From: Streptomyces sp. NRRL F-2664
Lineage (GTDB): Bacteria; Actinomycetota; Actinomycetes; Streptomycetales; Streptomycetaceae
Direction of reading: 5' to 3'
Assembly: GCF_000719345.1 (NCBI RefSeq)
Contig: NZ_JOFX01000003.1
Coordinates: 62,001-126,000, forward strand
Length of the DNA: 64,000 bases
Shown here: positions 7,924 through 17,600 of the stretch, one piece after another
How positions within the stretch are numbered: position 1 is the stretch's first letter
Layout of the letters: each line of letters starts with the position of its first letter
The notes under the pieces: generated by a model
Databases searched by the model: none
What the model was told of the DNA's origin: nothing
The model's input: the letters and a program-made list of their open reading frames with translations, nothing else
Translations under genes and position numbers: made by a program

Positions 7924-8214
7924 ACCGGTCTCCTGAGCATGCTGCGGTAGGTCGGTCCCTGGGCCGGTCAGGCGGCCGGTCACACGGTTGCTCCCTCGGT
8001 CGGCCACGCGGCCGGTCACACGGTCGGCCCGTTCGCGCACGGGCCCATCCAAGGCCACGCGGCGGCCGTTCCCGGGCATCCACCCGCGCGGCGGCCCCGG
8101 TTCCGCCCGGGTGCAACCCGATCGGGTCCTGCACCGGAAGTGGAGGTGAGGGACAGCCGTCGTCGGCGACGGTCCTCGCCCACCGATGCACACGTCATGA
8201 CCGAGGGACTTGCT

Positions 8215-10341
8215 GTGAGAAACGCACCCCGCTGGGCCCGCTGGATCGTTCCGCTCGCGCTGCTGCTGGTGTGGCTCGGCATCGGCGGGACGCTCGGACC
8301 GTACGCGGGGAAGCTGGGCGAGGTCGCCACGAACGACCAGGCGGCGTTCCTGCCGCGCAGCGCCGAGTCGACCAAGGTCATCGAGGCCCGCAGGGCGTTC
8401 GAGGGGGCGCAGTCCGTTCCCGCGATCGTGGTGTGGACAGCGTCGGACGGGGCCCCGGTGGCGGCCGGGCAGCAGGAGGCCGCCGCCCGGGCCGTGGGGG
8501 CGCTCGCCGGCCGGCCCGGCGTCACCGGCCCGCCCTCGCCGGCCGTGGTCTCCGACGACGGGCTGGCCGTGCAGTCGGTCGTCCCGCTGGCGCCCGACCT
8601 GGGCGAGGAGCTTGCGGTGGTCCTCGGCGAGGTGCGCACGGCGGCGCAGCAGGTGCCGGGCACGTCGGTGGGGATCGCCGGCCCGGCGGCGACCCAGGCG
8701 GACCTGTCCGACGCGTTCGCGGGGATCGACGGGCTGCTGGTGGGCGTGGCCCTGGGGGCGGTGCTGCTGATCCTGCTGCTGGTGTACCGCAGCGTGCTGC
8801 TGCCACTGATCATCATCATCAGTGCGGTGTTCGCGCTGGGACTGGCCTGCGCGGTGGTCTACGCGCTGGCCGACCGGGGCGCCGTCCGCGTGGACGGTCA
8901 GGTGCAGGGGATCCTGTCGATCCTGGTGATCGGGGCTTCGACCGACTACGCCCTGCTCGTCGCGGCGCGCTTCCGCGAGGAGCTCGCCGCACGGGGCGAG
9001 CGGGCGGACGCGGCGCTGGCGGCCGTGCGCCGGTCGGCGGGGGCGGTCACGGCCAGTGCCGCGACCGTGGCGCTGGGGCTGCTGGCCCTGCTGGCGAGCG
9101 ACCTGACGAACAACCGGGCCCTCGGGCCGGTCGGTGCGATCGGCGTCGTGTGTGCGGTGCTGAGTTCGCTGACGTTCCTGCCGGCCGTGCTGGTCCTGCT
9201 GGGCCGTACGGCGTACTGGCCGGCCGTGCCCGGTCCGGCCGATGCCGCGGGTGAGGGGCACGGGGTGTGGCGCCGTGTCGCCGGGCTGATCGACCGGGCG
9301 CCGCGGCGCGTCTGGGTGTCCACCTCCGTGCTGCTGGTGGTGCTGGCCGGCTTCTCACCGGCGCTGTCGTCCAAGGGCGTGCCGCTGGACGAGATCTTCG
9401 TCAACGACGCCCCGTCGGTCGGTGCGCAGCAGACGCTGGCCCGGCACTTCCCCGGCGGCTCGGGCAACCCGGCCGTCGTCATCGCCGATGCCGGACGGGC
9501 CGCCGAGGTACGGGCGGCCGCCGAGGGCACGGACGGTGTCGCGGCGGTCGTACCCGTGACCGCGGGCGGGCGGCCTGGGGGCCCGGGCGCTCCGCTCGTC
9601 GTGGACGGCCGGGTGCGGCTGGACGCGACGCTGGAGGCGGCGGCGGACAGTGACGACGCGAAGCGGACGGTCGAGCTGCTGCGCGAGCGGGTGCACGCCG
9701 TGGCGGGGGCCGACGCGCTCGTCGGGGGTTATACGGCGCAGCAGTTCGACACCCAGCAGACCTCGGCGCGCGACCGAGCCGTGATCGTCCCGGTCGTCCT
9801 CGGCATCATCCTGCTGATCCTCGTGGCGCTGCTGCGGTCCCTGCTGGTGCCCGTCCTGCTGGTGGCGACGGTCGCGCTGAACTTCCTCGCGACGCTGGGC
9901 GTGTCCGCGCTCGTCTTCGAACACCTGCTGGGCTTCAGCGGTACGGACGCCTCCGTGCCGCTGTACGGGTTCGTCTTCCTGGTCGCCCTCGGCGTCGACT
10001 ACAACATCTTCCTGATGTCGCGCGTGCGCGAGGAGACCGTACGGTCGGGCACCCGCGAGGGCGTGCTGCGGGGGCTGGTGACCACGGGCGGGGTCATCAC
10101 CTCCGCCGGTGTGGTCCTCGCCGCGACGTTCGCGGCGCTGATGGTGATCCCGCTGGCCTTCCTCGTCCAGATCGCCTTCATCGTCGCCTTCGGGGTCCTG
10201 CTGGACACCCTCGTCGTGCGTTCCCTGCTCGTCCCGGCCCTCGTCCTCGACATCGGCCCGCGCGCCTGGTGGCCCAGCGCGCCGGCCCGGCCGGAGAAGG
10301 GAAGGGGAGCGCACACCGCTCCGGCGGCGCAGGCGCGGTGA
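8215..10341 (+). CDS. MMPL/RND-family membrane transporter
   Basis: A 708-residue protein of the MMPL type with two copies of the unit: one TM helix, a large extracytoplasmic domain, then five or six TM helices. After the first TM (RWIVPLALLLVWLGIGG) comes NDQAAFLPRSAES, the hallmark of this family. The GASTDYALLVAARFREEL and GVDYNIFLMSRVREE segments are the RND proton-relay helices with the characteristic Asp-Tyr. GTG 8215 is chosen because GAGGG lies about eight bases upstream and the protein then begins with the standard basic residues before TM1. Such proteins export lipids or hydrophobic compounds; the substrate is unknown. Confidence 0.9.
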   Translation: MRNAPRWARWIVPLALLLVWLGIGGTLGPYAGKLGEVATNDQAAFLPRSAESTKVIEARRAFEGAQSVPAIVVWTASDGAPVAAGQQEAAARAVGALAGRPGVTGPPSPAVVSDDGLAVQSVVPLAPDLGEELAVVLGEVRTAAQQVPGTSVGIAGPAATQADLSDAFAGIDGLLVGVALGAVLLILLLVYRSVLLPLIIIISAVFALGLACAVVYALADRGAVRVDGQVQGILSILVIGASTDYALLVAARFREELAARGERADAALAAVRRSAGAVTASAATVALGLLALLASDLTNNRALGPVGAIGVVCAVLSSLTFLPAVLVLLGRTAYWPAVPGPADAAGEGHGVWRRVAGLIDRAPRRVWVSTSVLLVVLAGFSPALSSKGVPLDEIFVNDAPSVGAQQTLARHFPGGSGNPAVVIADAGRAAEVRAAAEGTDGVAAVVPVTAGGRPGGPGAPLVVDGRVRLDATLEAAADSDDAKRTVELLRERVHAVAGADALVGGYTAQQFDTQQTSARDRAVIVPVVLGIILLILVALLRSLLVPVLLVATVALNFLATLGVSALVFEHLLGFSGTDASVPLYGFVFLVALGVDYNIFLMSRVREETVRSGTREGVLRGLVTTGGVITSAGVVLAATFAALMVIPLAFLVQIAFIVAFGVLLDTLVVRSLLVPALVLDIGPRAWWPSAPARPEKGRGAHTAPAAQAR

Positions 10342-10411
10342 TCGGCGGGCCGGCCACGGCTGCGACCCGCGGCCCGGAGTCGGGATCGACGCGCAGAGGT
10401 ACTTTCCTGCC

Positions 10412-11410
10412 ATGAGCCTTCACCGCGTGGTGTGTCTCCTCCTGCCGCCCCAGTCCACCTTCGAGCTGGCCTGCGCCGCCGAGGTCTTCGGCCTGAACCG
10501 GCCCGGCCTGCCCATCCGTTACACGTTCGAGGTCTGCACCGAACAGCCCGGCCCCCTGCCGACGCTGGGCGGGTACGACATGGTGGTCACGCAGGGGCTG
10601 CCGGCCCTGGAGCGCGCAGGGACCGTGCTCGTCCCCGGCTGGTCGCAGCGCGCGAGCACCCCCTCGCCACGGGCGGTGGATGCGATACGGCGGGCACACC
10701 GCCGCGGCGCCCGGATCGTCGCGCTGTGCTCCGCCGCCTTCCTGCTCTCCGAGGCCGGACTGCTGGAGGGCCGCAGGGCGACCACCCACTGGCGCATGGC
10801 CGACGAACTCGCCGCGCGACATCCTGGGGTCCGGGTCGAGCCCGACGTGCTCTACGTCGACCTGGGCGATGTCGCCACGAGCGCGGGGGCGGCCGCCGGC
10901 ATCGACTTGTTGCTGCACCTGATCCGCACCGACCAGGGTGCTGCCTACGCCCATCAGGTGGCCCGGCACATGGTCATGCCTCCCCACCGCGAGGGCGGCC
11001 AACTGCAGTACGCCACGCTCCCTTTCGGCGGCGAACGCACGCCCGACTCCTTGGCTCCCGTACTCGACTGGGCGGCCGAGCGGCTGCACGAGCCGCTGTC
11101 CGTCGACGACCTCGCCTCCTTCGGTGCTGTCTCCCCCCGCACGCTCGCCCGCAGGTTCGCCGAGCAGCTCGGCACGAGTCCCGGCAACTGGCTGCTGCGT
11201 CAGCGGGTCATGGCGGCCCTCACCCTGCTGGAGGAGACCGATCTGCCGGTCGAGACGATCGCGGCCAGGACCGGTCTTTCCTCGGCCGCCAATCTCCGGC
11301 GGCGCTTCCACGCCCTGGTGCACACCACGCCCGCCGCCTATCGACGCTCCTTCCGGCACGACGCGGCGGGAACGCGCCCGGGGAGTGGTTCCCCAACGTT
11401 TTCGGCCTGA
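10412..11410 (+). CDS. GlxA-family AraC-type transcriptional regulator (DJ-1/PfpI domain)
   Basis: 332 residues. The N-terminal half is a DJ-1/PfpI-like domain (VVCLLLPPQSTFELACAAEVFGL, then RIVALCSAAFLLSEAGLLEGRRATTHW) in which the nucleophile-elbow Cys is present. The C-terminal part has two AraC helix-turn-helix motifs (LSVDDLASFGAVSPRTLARRF and LPVETIAARTGLSSAANLRRRF). The family includes regulators sensing small metabolites. It starts 70 bases after the MMPL gene on the same strand and could regulate it or be cotranscribed. A related regulator is encoded at 28482-29438. Confidence 0.92.
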   Translation: MSLHRVVCLLLPPQSTFELACAAEVFGLNRPGLPIRYTFEVCTEQPGPLPTLGGYDMVVTQGLPALERAGTVLVPGWSQRASTPSPRAVDAIRRAHRRGARIVALCSAAFLLSEAGLLEGRRATTHWRMADELAARHPGVRVEPDVLYVDLGDVATSAGAAAGIDLLLHLIRTDQGAAYAHQVARHMVMPPHREGGQLQYATLPFGGERTPDSLAPVLDWAAERLHEPLSVDDLASFGAVSPRTLARRFAEQLGTSPGNWLLRQRVMAALTLLEETDLPVETIAARTGLSSAANLRRRFHALVHTTPAAYRRSFRHDAAGTRPGSGSPTFSA

Positions 11411-11438
11411 CGGATGCGTCCCCCTCCCCCGTTCTTGT

Positions 11439-12148
11439 TCATCGTTGGAGCGCAAGGGGAACCCAGGAGGCGTACGCCGTGGAAGCGGATCCCGCCCAGA
11501 CGGCGGCGGTCGACCAGGGGCGGCGGGCGGCGGCCCGCAGGAGGGTGCGGGCCGTTGCGGGGCGGGCCCGTCCCCGCACGGTGGCGGTGAACGGCCGGCC
11601 GGCCTCGGTGTCGAGGTGCACGGTCAGGTCGAGCCGTTCCTCGGAGTACGGCAGCCGCATCCGGTAGTGGCCCTCGACCGGGAAGGACGGCGAGACGCAG
11701 AACCTCTTCTCCGCCCGCACCCTGCCACCGGCGTCGGGGTGCAGCAGGTAGCAGTGCCGCTGCCCGTACGTGTGGTGGACCTCCGCCACCACGCACACCA
11801 GGGATCCGGAGATGTCGTGGCACCAGTAGACACTGAGGGGGGTGAAGGGGAGCCCGATCACACGGGCGTGGCGAGCATCACCACGCGCCCGCCCTCGATG
11901 TCGATGTCGCGGGAGGCGAGGAACTCCTCCAGTCCGGCGCGGATGGTGTCGGGCCGGCCCGTGAAGTGGTCGCGCGGGTCGAAGCGGGCCAGCGGGCGCA
12001 GCGGCAGGGGCAGCACCGGCAGCCGGTCGAGGTCGACGCACCACAGGTGGGTGCGGCGGCGGACGTCGTGCCGCAGGGGCGCGGTGGGGCTGTGCACGAC
12101 CACGCACTCGTACAGTGCGGCGGCGGGCGCCGCTTCCCCGGCCGTCAC
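11439..12148 (-). pseudogene. DUF1365 protein gene broken by frameshifts
   Basis: The DUF1365 family reads here in pieces. From GTG 12148 one frame gives ALYECVVVHSPTAPLRH, HLWCVDLDRLP, RPLARFDPRDHF and GGRVVMLATP, then stops. The next frame continues with ARVIGLPFTPLSVYWCHD, AEVHHTYGQRHCYLL, YRMRLPYSEERL and GRPFTATVRGRARPATA. One missing base in the GG at about 11870-11871 restores M-L-A-H-A-R-V-I-G. Near 11500 a further shift seems to move the terminal IRFHGVRL into a third frame. DUF1365 genes commonly sit beside SigK with an FAD oxidoreductase and a cyclopropane synthase; those partners are absent. The upstream small ORF overlaps the GTG by four bases. Confidence 0.8.
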
Positions 12149-12354
12149 CGGGGCACCACCAGGGTGCGGACGGCCGCCGCGCCGCGGCGGCGGCCGTCCC
12201 CGTGGGAGCGCCGGACGTGCCACGCCTCCACGGACGCGGTCACCCCGGTGCTCAGGGTCTCGTGGAGGGTGGCCTCGTACGAGCGGGCCAGGACGGGGGC
12301 GGCCGGCAGGCCCGCTGTCCCGGCGCCGTTCCTCTCTGCTTTCCGGTGGTCCAC
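12145..12354 (-). CDS. Small ORF of unknown function overlapping the DUF1365 start
   Basis: A 69-residue ORF whose TGA overlaps the GTG of the DUF1365 gene (GTGA), in the position usually held by an FAD-dependent oxidoreductase in SigK loci. It contains YEATLHETLSTGVTASVEAWHVRR and no recognised motif. It could be the remnant of a larger gene or a short coupled ORF. Confidence 0.3.
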   Translation of the reverse strand: MDHRKAERNGAGTAGLPAAPVLARSYEATLHETLSTGVTASVEAWHVRRSHGDGRRRGAAAVRTLVVPR

Positions 12355-12459
12355 CTCAGCACTCCCGCCACTCGCCGCGCCGCCGGGTGCGGTCGCTCAC
12401 CCGTTCTTCGCAGCGCGGCGCCGCGTGGATGGGTTCGAGTGGCGGGTGGGCCCGGTGCG

Positions 12460-13212
12460 TCAGGTGGGAAGGGCCATCAGGAGCAGGGGGGCGCTGGTGG
12501 GGTGGAGCGAGCCTCCGGCGGGTTCGAGGGTGAGCCCGACGGCGCCGGCGTCGGCGGGGTCCCCGTCGATGAGGACGCTGCCGTCCTGGCGGATCAGCCC
12601 GGCGGGGCGCATGGTGCCGTCGTGGTCGAGCCAGAGCTGGTAGGTGGTGCCGGGGGCGGCTGCGGGCAGGCCGGAGGCGGTGAAGACGGCCCTGTTCTGG
12701 CGCTCGGACGCGACGACGGTGGTGGCCGCTCCGTTGGCGGTCCGGCCGTGGACCGTACGGGCGTCGGGTGCGGCGAGTACGGTGCTGACGTCGTCGAGGC
12801 GCTGTTCGGCCTGGCGTGCCCGCTGCTGGTACTGGTCGTTCTGCTGGTTCTGCCAGGCCGCCAGACCGGCGAACGACGCCGCCGCGACCACACTGGCGGC
12901 CAACGCGAGGGGTACGGCGCGGCGCCGCAGCCTCCTGCCGAACGGGGCCGTCGGTGCGGTGTGGGTGACGCGCGGGGGCAGTTGGCGTACGCCGTCCACG
13001 GCGGCCATGACGCGGTGCTTCATCGCGTCGGGCGGGGTGTGGGCGGCGGCGTCCGCCAGGCGCGCCGCGGTGGCTTCGAACCCGGCCACCTCCTCGCGGC
13101 ACACGAGGCACTGCGGCAGGTGGTCGGTGAAGGCCTCCCGCTCGGCGGGGTCCAGGGCGTCGAGGGCGTAGGCGGCGGCGAGGGTGTGGAGGTCGGAGTG
13201 GTGTTGCTTCAT
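12460..13212 (-). CDS. rskA: Anti-sigma-K factor RskA-like membrane protein
   Basis: 250 residues. The cytoplasmic N-terminus has the anti-sigma zinc-binding pattern HxxxCxxC (H31, C35, C38 in DHLPQCLVC). One TM helix spans about residues 99-120. The extracytoplasmic C-terminal domain has the RskA signature (PGTTYQLWLDHDG, MRPAGL, SVLIDGD). RskA proteins hold SigK inactive until membrane proteolysis frees it. The gene overlaps the sigma factor gene by four bases (ATGA), so the two are translationally coupled. Confidence 0.92.
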   Translation of the reverse strand: MKQHHSDLHTLAAAYALDALDPAEREAFTDHLPQCLVCREEVAGFEATAARLADAAAHTPPDAMKHRVMAAVDGVRQLPPRVTHTAPTAPFGRRLRRRAVPLALAASVVAAASFAGLAAWQNQQNDQYQQRARQAEQRLDDVSTVLAAPDARTVHGRTANGAATTVVASERQNRAVFTASGLPAAAPGTTYQLWLDHDGTMRPAGLIRQDGSVLIDGDPADAGAVGLTLEPAGGSLHPTSAPLLLMALPT

Positions 13213-13811
13213 GCGGTCACCCCCATGCAGTCGCGGAGCCGGATCAGCCCGTCGCGCATGCGTGTCTTGATGGTCGGCAGCGGTGTGCGCAGGGCTTCGG
13301 CGACCTCACGGTAGGTCAGGCCACGGTAGTAGGCGAGGGTCACGGCCTGGCGCTGGAGTTCGGTCAGGCCGTGCATGCAGCGGCGTACCTGCTCGCTCTC
13401 CAGGCGGGTCTCGACCTGCTCGGCGACCTCGTCGAACGCCGTCCGGTGCTCGCGCGCGGCCTGGGCCTGTTCCCGGTCGGCGGAGGCCTGGGCGGAGCGG
13501 ACCCGGTCCACGGCCCGCCGGTGGGCGATGGTCGCCGCCCACGCGGTGACGCTGCCGCGGTCGGGACGGTAGCGGGCGGCCTGCCGCCACAGATCGATCA
13601 TGACCTCCTGCGCCACCTCCTCCGACTGGGAGCGGTCGCGCACGACTTTGATGACGATCCCGAACACCATGGGCGCGAGTACGTCGTAGAGGGCGGCGAA
13701 GGCCTGCTTGTCGCCGTGGGCGACCTGCGCCATGACCTCGGCGAGGTCGCTGCGGCCGGCGTGACCGGCGCGGCCGGTGCGACCGGGACCGAACGGGAGG
13801 GGTTGGTTCAC
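13209..13811 (-). CDS. sigK: ECF RNA polymerase sigma factor SigK
   Basis: 200 residues with sigma-70 region 2 (FAALYDVLAPMVFGIVIKVVRD, SEEVAQEVMIDLWRQ, ARYRPDRGSVTAWAATIAHRRAVDRVR) and region 4 (LTELQRQAVTLAYYRGLTYREVAEALRTPLPTIKTRMRDGLIRLRD). RGSVTAW and the coupled RskA gene identify the SigK group. Classic SigK regulons include the neighbouring oxidoreductase/DUF1365/cyclopropane-synthase genes, which here are reduced to a broken DUF1365. Confidence 0.93.
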   Translation of the reverse strand: MNQPLPFGPGRTGRAGHAGRSDLAEVMAQVAHGDKQAFAALYDVLAPMVFGIVIKVVRDRSQSEEVAQEVMIDLWRQAARYRPDRGSVTAWAATIAHRRAVDRVRSAQASADREQAQAAREHRTAFDEVAEQVETRLESEQVRRCMHGLTELQRQAVTLAYYRGLTYREVAEALRTPLPTIKTRMRDGLIRLRDCMGVTA

Positions 13812-14037
13812 CGGGCGGGCTCCGGGTGGGGCCGGGGGGTCCGCCCCCTGGGTGTCCTGTCCATGTCGTGGTCCTCGTTCCGGGCGCGGTGGCGGGGGTG
13901 GTCTGTCCGAGGGTTCTTCGTAGCGGAAGTGCCGGCGGATGGCCGGACTTTTGGGAATCGGAGCGATTCCGGGGCTGAGTGGGGTGCGGGTGGGGTTCCG
14001 GGGCCGGGGCCCCGGAACCCGTAGCGCGGCCGAACCG

Positions 14038-14502
14038 CTACCACTTGTCGTGGCAGTCCCAGTGGCCGGGAACCCAGTGGTTCACCGAGTGTGCGGGCAC
14101 CCAGTGCCACTTCCAGTGCCCCTTGCTCCACCAGCCATGGTGCCACTCGCCGTGGTGGTCCCAGTAGCCGTGGTGCCAGGTGCCCGGGTGCCACTGGCGC
14201 TCCCAGTGGCCCTTGTGGTTCTTCTTCTTCCCCCAGGCGCACCGATCATGGTGGCGGTCGCCCCAACGGTCGTGGCGGTTGTCCCGGTCGCGGTCGTGGC
14301 GGTCGCGGCGGTTGTCCCGGTCGCGGTCGCTGGTGGGTGTCGAGTCCATCATTGCCGGTGCTGTCGGTGCCGCCGGTGCGGTCGTCACGGCCGTCGGGGC
14401 GGCGTTCGCCGTTCCGGACAGCCCGAGCAGCGAGCCGCCTGCCAGCAGCGCGGCGGATGCGGCTGCGACGGCCAGGCGCTCCATGTGCCTCGAAGCGGTC
14501 AT
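14038..14502 (-). CDS. Secreted His/Trp-rich protein
   Basis: 154 residues from an ATG with a strong GGAGGAGG site eight bases upstream. A Sec signal peptide (hydrophobic ERLAVAAASAALLAGGSLLGL, cleavage near ANA-AP at about residue 34) is followed by an Ala/Pro/Thr linker, an Arg/Asp-rich segment of alternating charge (DRDRDNRRDRHDRDRDNRHD), and a C-terminal stretch of about 60 residues built from repeats such as WHHGYWDHHGEWHHGWW. It contains an unusual number of His and Trp. There is no family match that I know. The composition suggests metal binding or cell-wall association. It lies upstream of sigK on the same strand and might be under its control. Confidence 0.8.
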   Translation of the reverse strand: MTASRHMERLAVAAASAALLAGGSLLGLSGTANAAPTAVTTAPAAPTAPAMMDSTPTSDRDRDNRRDRHDRDRDNRHDRWGDRHHDRCAWGKKKNHKGHWERQWHPGTWHHGYWDHHGEWHHGWWSKGHWKWHWVPAHSVNHWVPGHWDCHDKW

Positions 14503-14619
14503 CGGGCTCACCTCCTCCCTTTCATGAGGTTCATCAAGCATTCGGCTTCGTCCGTTTCTTCACCATCTGGAGCGTCACCACGGATTCGTGACGAACGGAG
14601 TGAAGGATTGCCAACAGCG

Positions 14620-17600
14620 TCAAACCTCCATATCTCCTCCCTTCGGAGTGCGTGCAGTGAACCCTGTCGACCCTGCTCGGAGCGCGTTGCGCCCGCCGCC
14701 GGGTACGGGGCCGGGTGGGCCGCTTCCCGGGCAACGGCCCCTGCTTCCGGCTCCTCGAACCGTCGGAGCCGCTCGGTTGCCCCTGCGGGCTCCCGTGGTC
14801 ACGCCCGTCCTGACCCCGGCCGTCCCGACTCCCCGCTCCCCCGCCGGCGCCCCGGCCCGACCCCCTGCCGTGGCCGATGCCGCCCGGACCGCCCACCCGC
14901 CCGGCCGCCTCGCCGCTGCCCCGGCCGACGGCGCGCCCGGCGGCGCCCTGGCCCGCCGACCGAGCAGCGCCCTGGCCGGCCGCTTTGCCGGTGCTTCGAC
15001 CGGAGGCCTTGCCGGTGCCGAGGGCGGACGCCTTGCCGGTGCTCTGGTCCAGCGCCTGGCGGGTGCCTTGGCTGGAGGCGTTGCCGGTGCTTCAACCGGA
15101 GGCCTTGCCGGTGCCCAGGGCGGAGGCCTTGCCGGTGCTCTGGTCCAGCGCCTGGCGGGTGCCTTGGCTGGAGGCGTTGCCGGTGCTCGGCGCCGGAGTC
15201 CGGCCGGTGCTTTGGCTGGACGCGTTGCCGGCGCCTTGGCCGGGTACCTGGCCGGCACCTTGGCCGGAAGCCTGCTCCGAGGCTGCGCCCGGGGCCGGGC
15301 CGGACGCATGGCCAGTACCGTGGCCGGACGCATGGCCGACGCCGTGGGCCGGAGCCTGGCCGGCGCCTTCGCCGGACGCGTTGCCGGAGGCTTGGCGGGA
15401 CGCGTTGCCGGAGCCTTGGCCGGACGCGTGGCCGCAGCCTTGGCCGGGAGCCTGGCCGGCACCTTGGCCGGACGCGTGGCCGCAGCCTTGGCCGGGTGCC
15501 TGCTCCGGGACTTCACCCGGGGCCTGGCCTGTTGTCTTGGCCGGGCGGGCATCGGTACACCGGCGGAAATGCTTGCCCTGGCGGGAGCCACTGCCCCAGC
15601 CTTGGCCCGTGCCTTGGCCAGGAGGCGGTTCCGGGGTTTGCCCAGAGCCCTGGTCCGGCGCTGCAGCCGGGCCACTGCCGGATACGTCGGCCTTCTCCCG
15701 GCCGGCCTGTGCCGGACCCCCGTCGCGACCGTGGCGGGAGGCATGGCCCGGGCCCTGGCCGGCTGCCGTGCCAGTACGGTGACCAGGCGCCTTACCGGTG
15801 TATGGGCCGGGAGCCTGCTCCGGGACCTCACCCGGGCCCTGCCCGAAACCTCTGGCTGCAATCCGGCCGCGAGGTTGCCCGGGGGCCTTGCCCACGTCCT
15901 GGCCAGAGCCCGTGTCAGTGCCTTGACCAGGAGCCTTACCGGCGTCTCGCCCGGGAGCGTGCTCCGGGACCTCATCCGAGCCCTGCTCCCGGGCCCCACC
16001 CGACCCCTGCCCTGATCCTTTGCCCGTCCTCCGGCCGGGAGACTGCCCTTGCCCGACTCCGCGCGCGGGGCGGCACCCGGTTGCTTCACAGGGTCCCGGC
16101 CTGACCTCCGGCCCGTCTCCCGGCCCGACCCCGGCTCGGAACCCTGGCGCGACTCCGGGCCGGAATCCCGGCCCGACCCCTGCGCGGGGTCCTGGGCCGA
16201 GCCCTGCCCGGCTGCCCGACCCGGTTCCTTCTCGGGGCCGTGGCCCGGACCCTTTTCGGGATCCCCTTTCGGCACCTCCGTGGACGCCTTGCCGGTATTC
16301 CGGCGTTGACTCGTACCGGGAAGCTTGCCCGACGTCTCACGCGGGGCCGTGCCCGGCTGCTCGCCGGACCGCCGCCGGCCGGCCCCCCTCGCGGGGTCGT
16401 GGCCCGACCCGTGCCCGGGATCCCGGCCCGACTCCTTCCCGGAGACCCGCTTCTGTACCTTCTGGGGCGCCTCCCCCGAAGTTTGGCCCTGGCTCGACCC
16501 TGCCCTCTCTCCGGACTCCCCACGCGGGGCGGCGGTACCCGGCTGCTTCGCGGGGTCGCGGCCCGCCCCATTCCCCGGGTCTTGGCCCGACCCAGGGTCT
16601 CGGCCCGGCGCCGGGCCGAAGTCCTGACCCGATTCCTTCCCGGGGGCCTGCTTCAGCACCTTCTCGGGCGCCTCGCCCGAATTCCGGCCCTGACCCGACC
16701 CGCCGTCCTTGCCCGACTCGCCGCCAGGGGCGGTGCCCGGCAGCTTCCCGGGGTCCCGACCGGACCCCTTCCCGGGGGGCCGCTTCAGCGCGTTCTCGGG
16801 CGCCTCCCCCGAAGTACGACCCTGATCCGACCCTCCATCCTTGCCCGACTCCCCGCCCGGGACGGTGCCCGGCAGCTTCCCGGGGCCCTGACCGGATCCC
16901 TTCCCGGGAGCCTGCTTCGGCACCTTCTTGGGCGCCTCGCCCGAAGTACGACCCTGGCCCGACTTCGGATCCTTGCCGGACGCCCCGCGCGGGGCGGTGC
17001 CCGGCTCCTTCCCGGGGCCCTGACCCGACCCCTTCCCGCCCTTCTCGGGGCCCTGACCCGATCCCCTCTCGGGGTCCTGACCCGACCCCTTTCCGGGGGT
17101 CTGTTTCGGCACCTTCTCGGGGGCCTCGCCCGGGTTCCGGCCCTGGCCCGACCCACCATCTTTACCGGACTCTCCCCGCGGGGCGGTGCCCGGCGCCTTA
17201 CCAGGGTCTTGGCCCGACCCCTTCCCGGGGTCTTGGCCCGACCCAGGGCCGGGGTCCCGGCCCGACCCCTTCCCGGGGTCCTGACCCGATCCCCTCTCGG
17301 GGTCCTGATCCGACCCCTTCCCGGGGGCCTGCTTCGGCACCTTCTCGGGGGCCTCGCCCGGGTTCCGGCCCTGGCCCGACCCACCATCCTTGCCCGACTC
17401 CCCGCCCGGGGCGGTGCCCGGCTCCGTACCGGGGTCTCGGCCCGATCCCTTCCCCGGGCTCTGCTTCGGCGCGTTCTCGGGGGCCTCGCCCGGGTTCCGG
17501 CCCTGACCCGACCCACCATCCTTGCCCGACCCCCCGCCCGGGGCGGTGCCCGGCTGCTTCCCGGGGTCCTGGCCCGAGCCATTACCCGGGTCCCGGCCGG

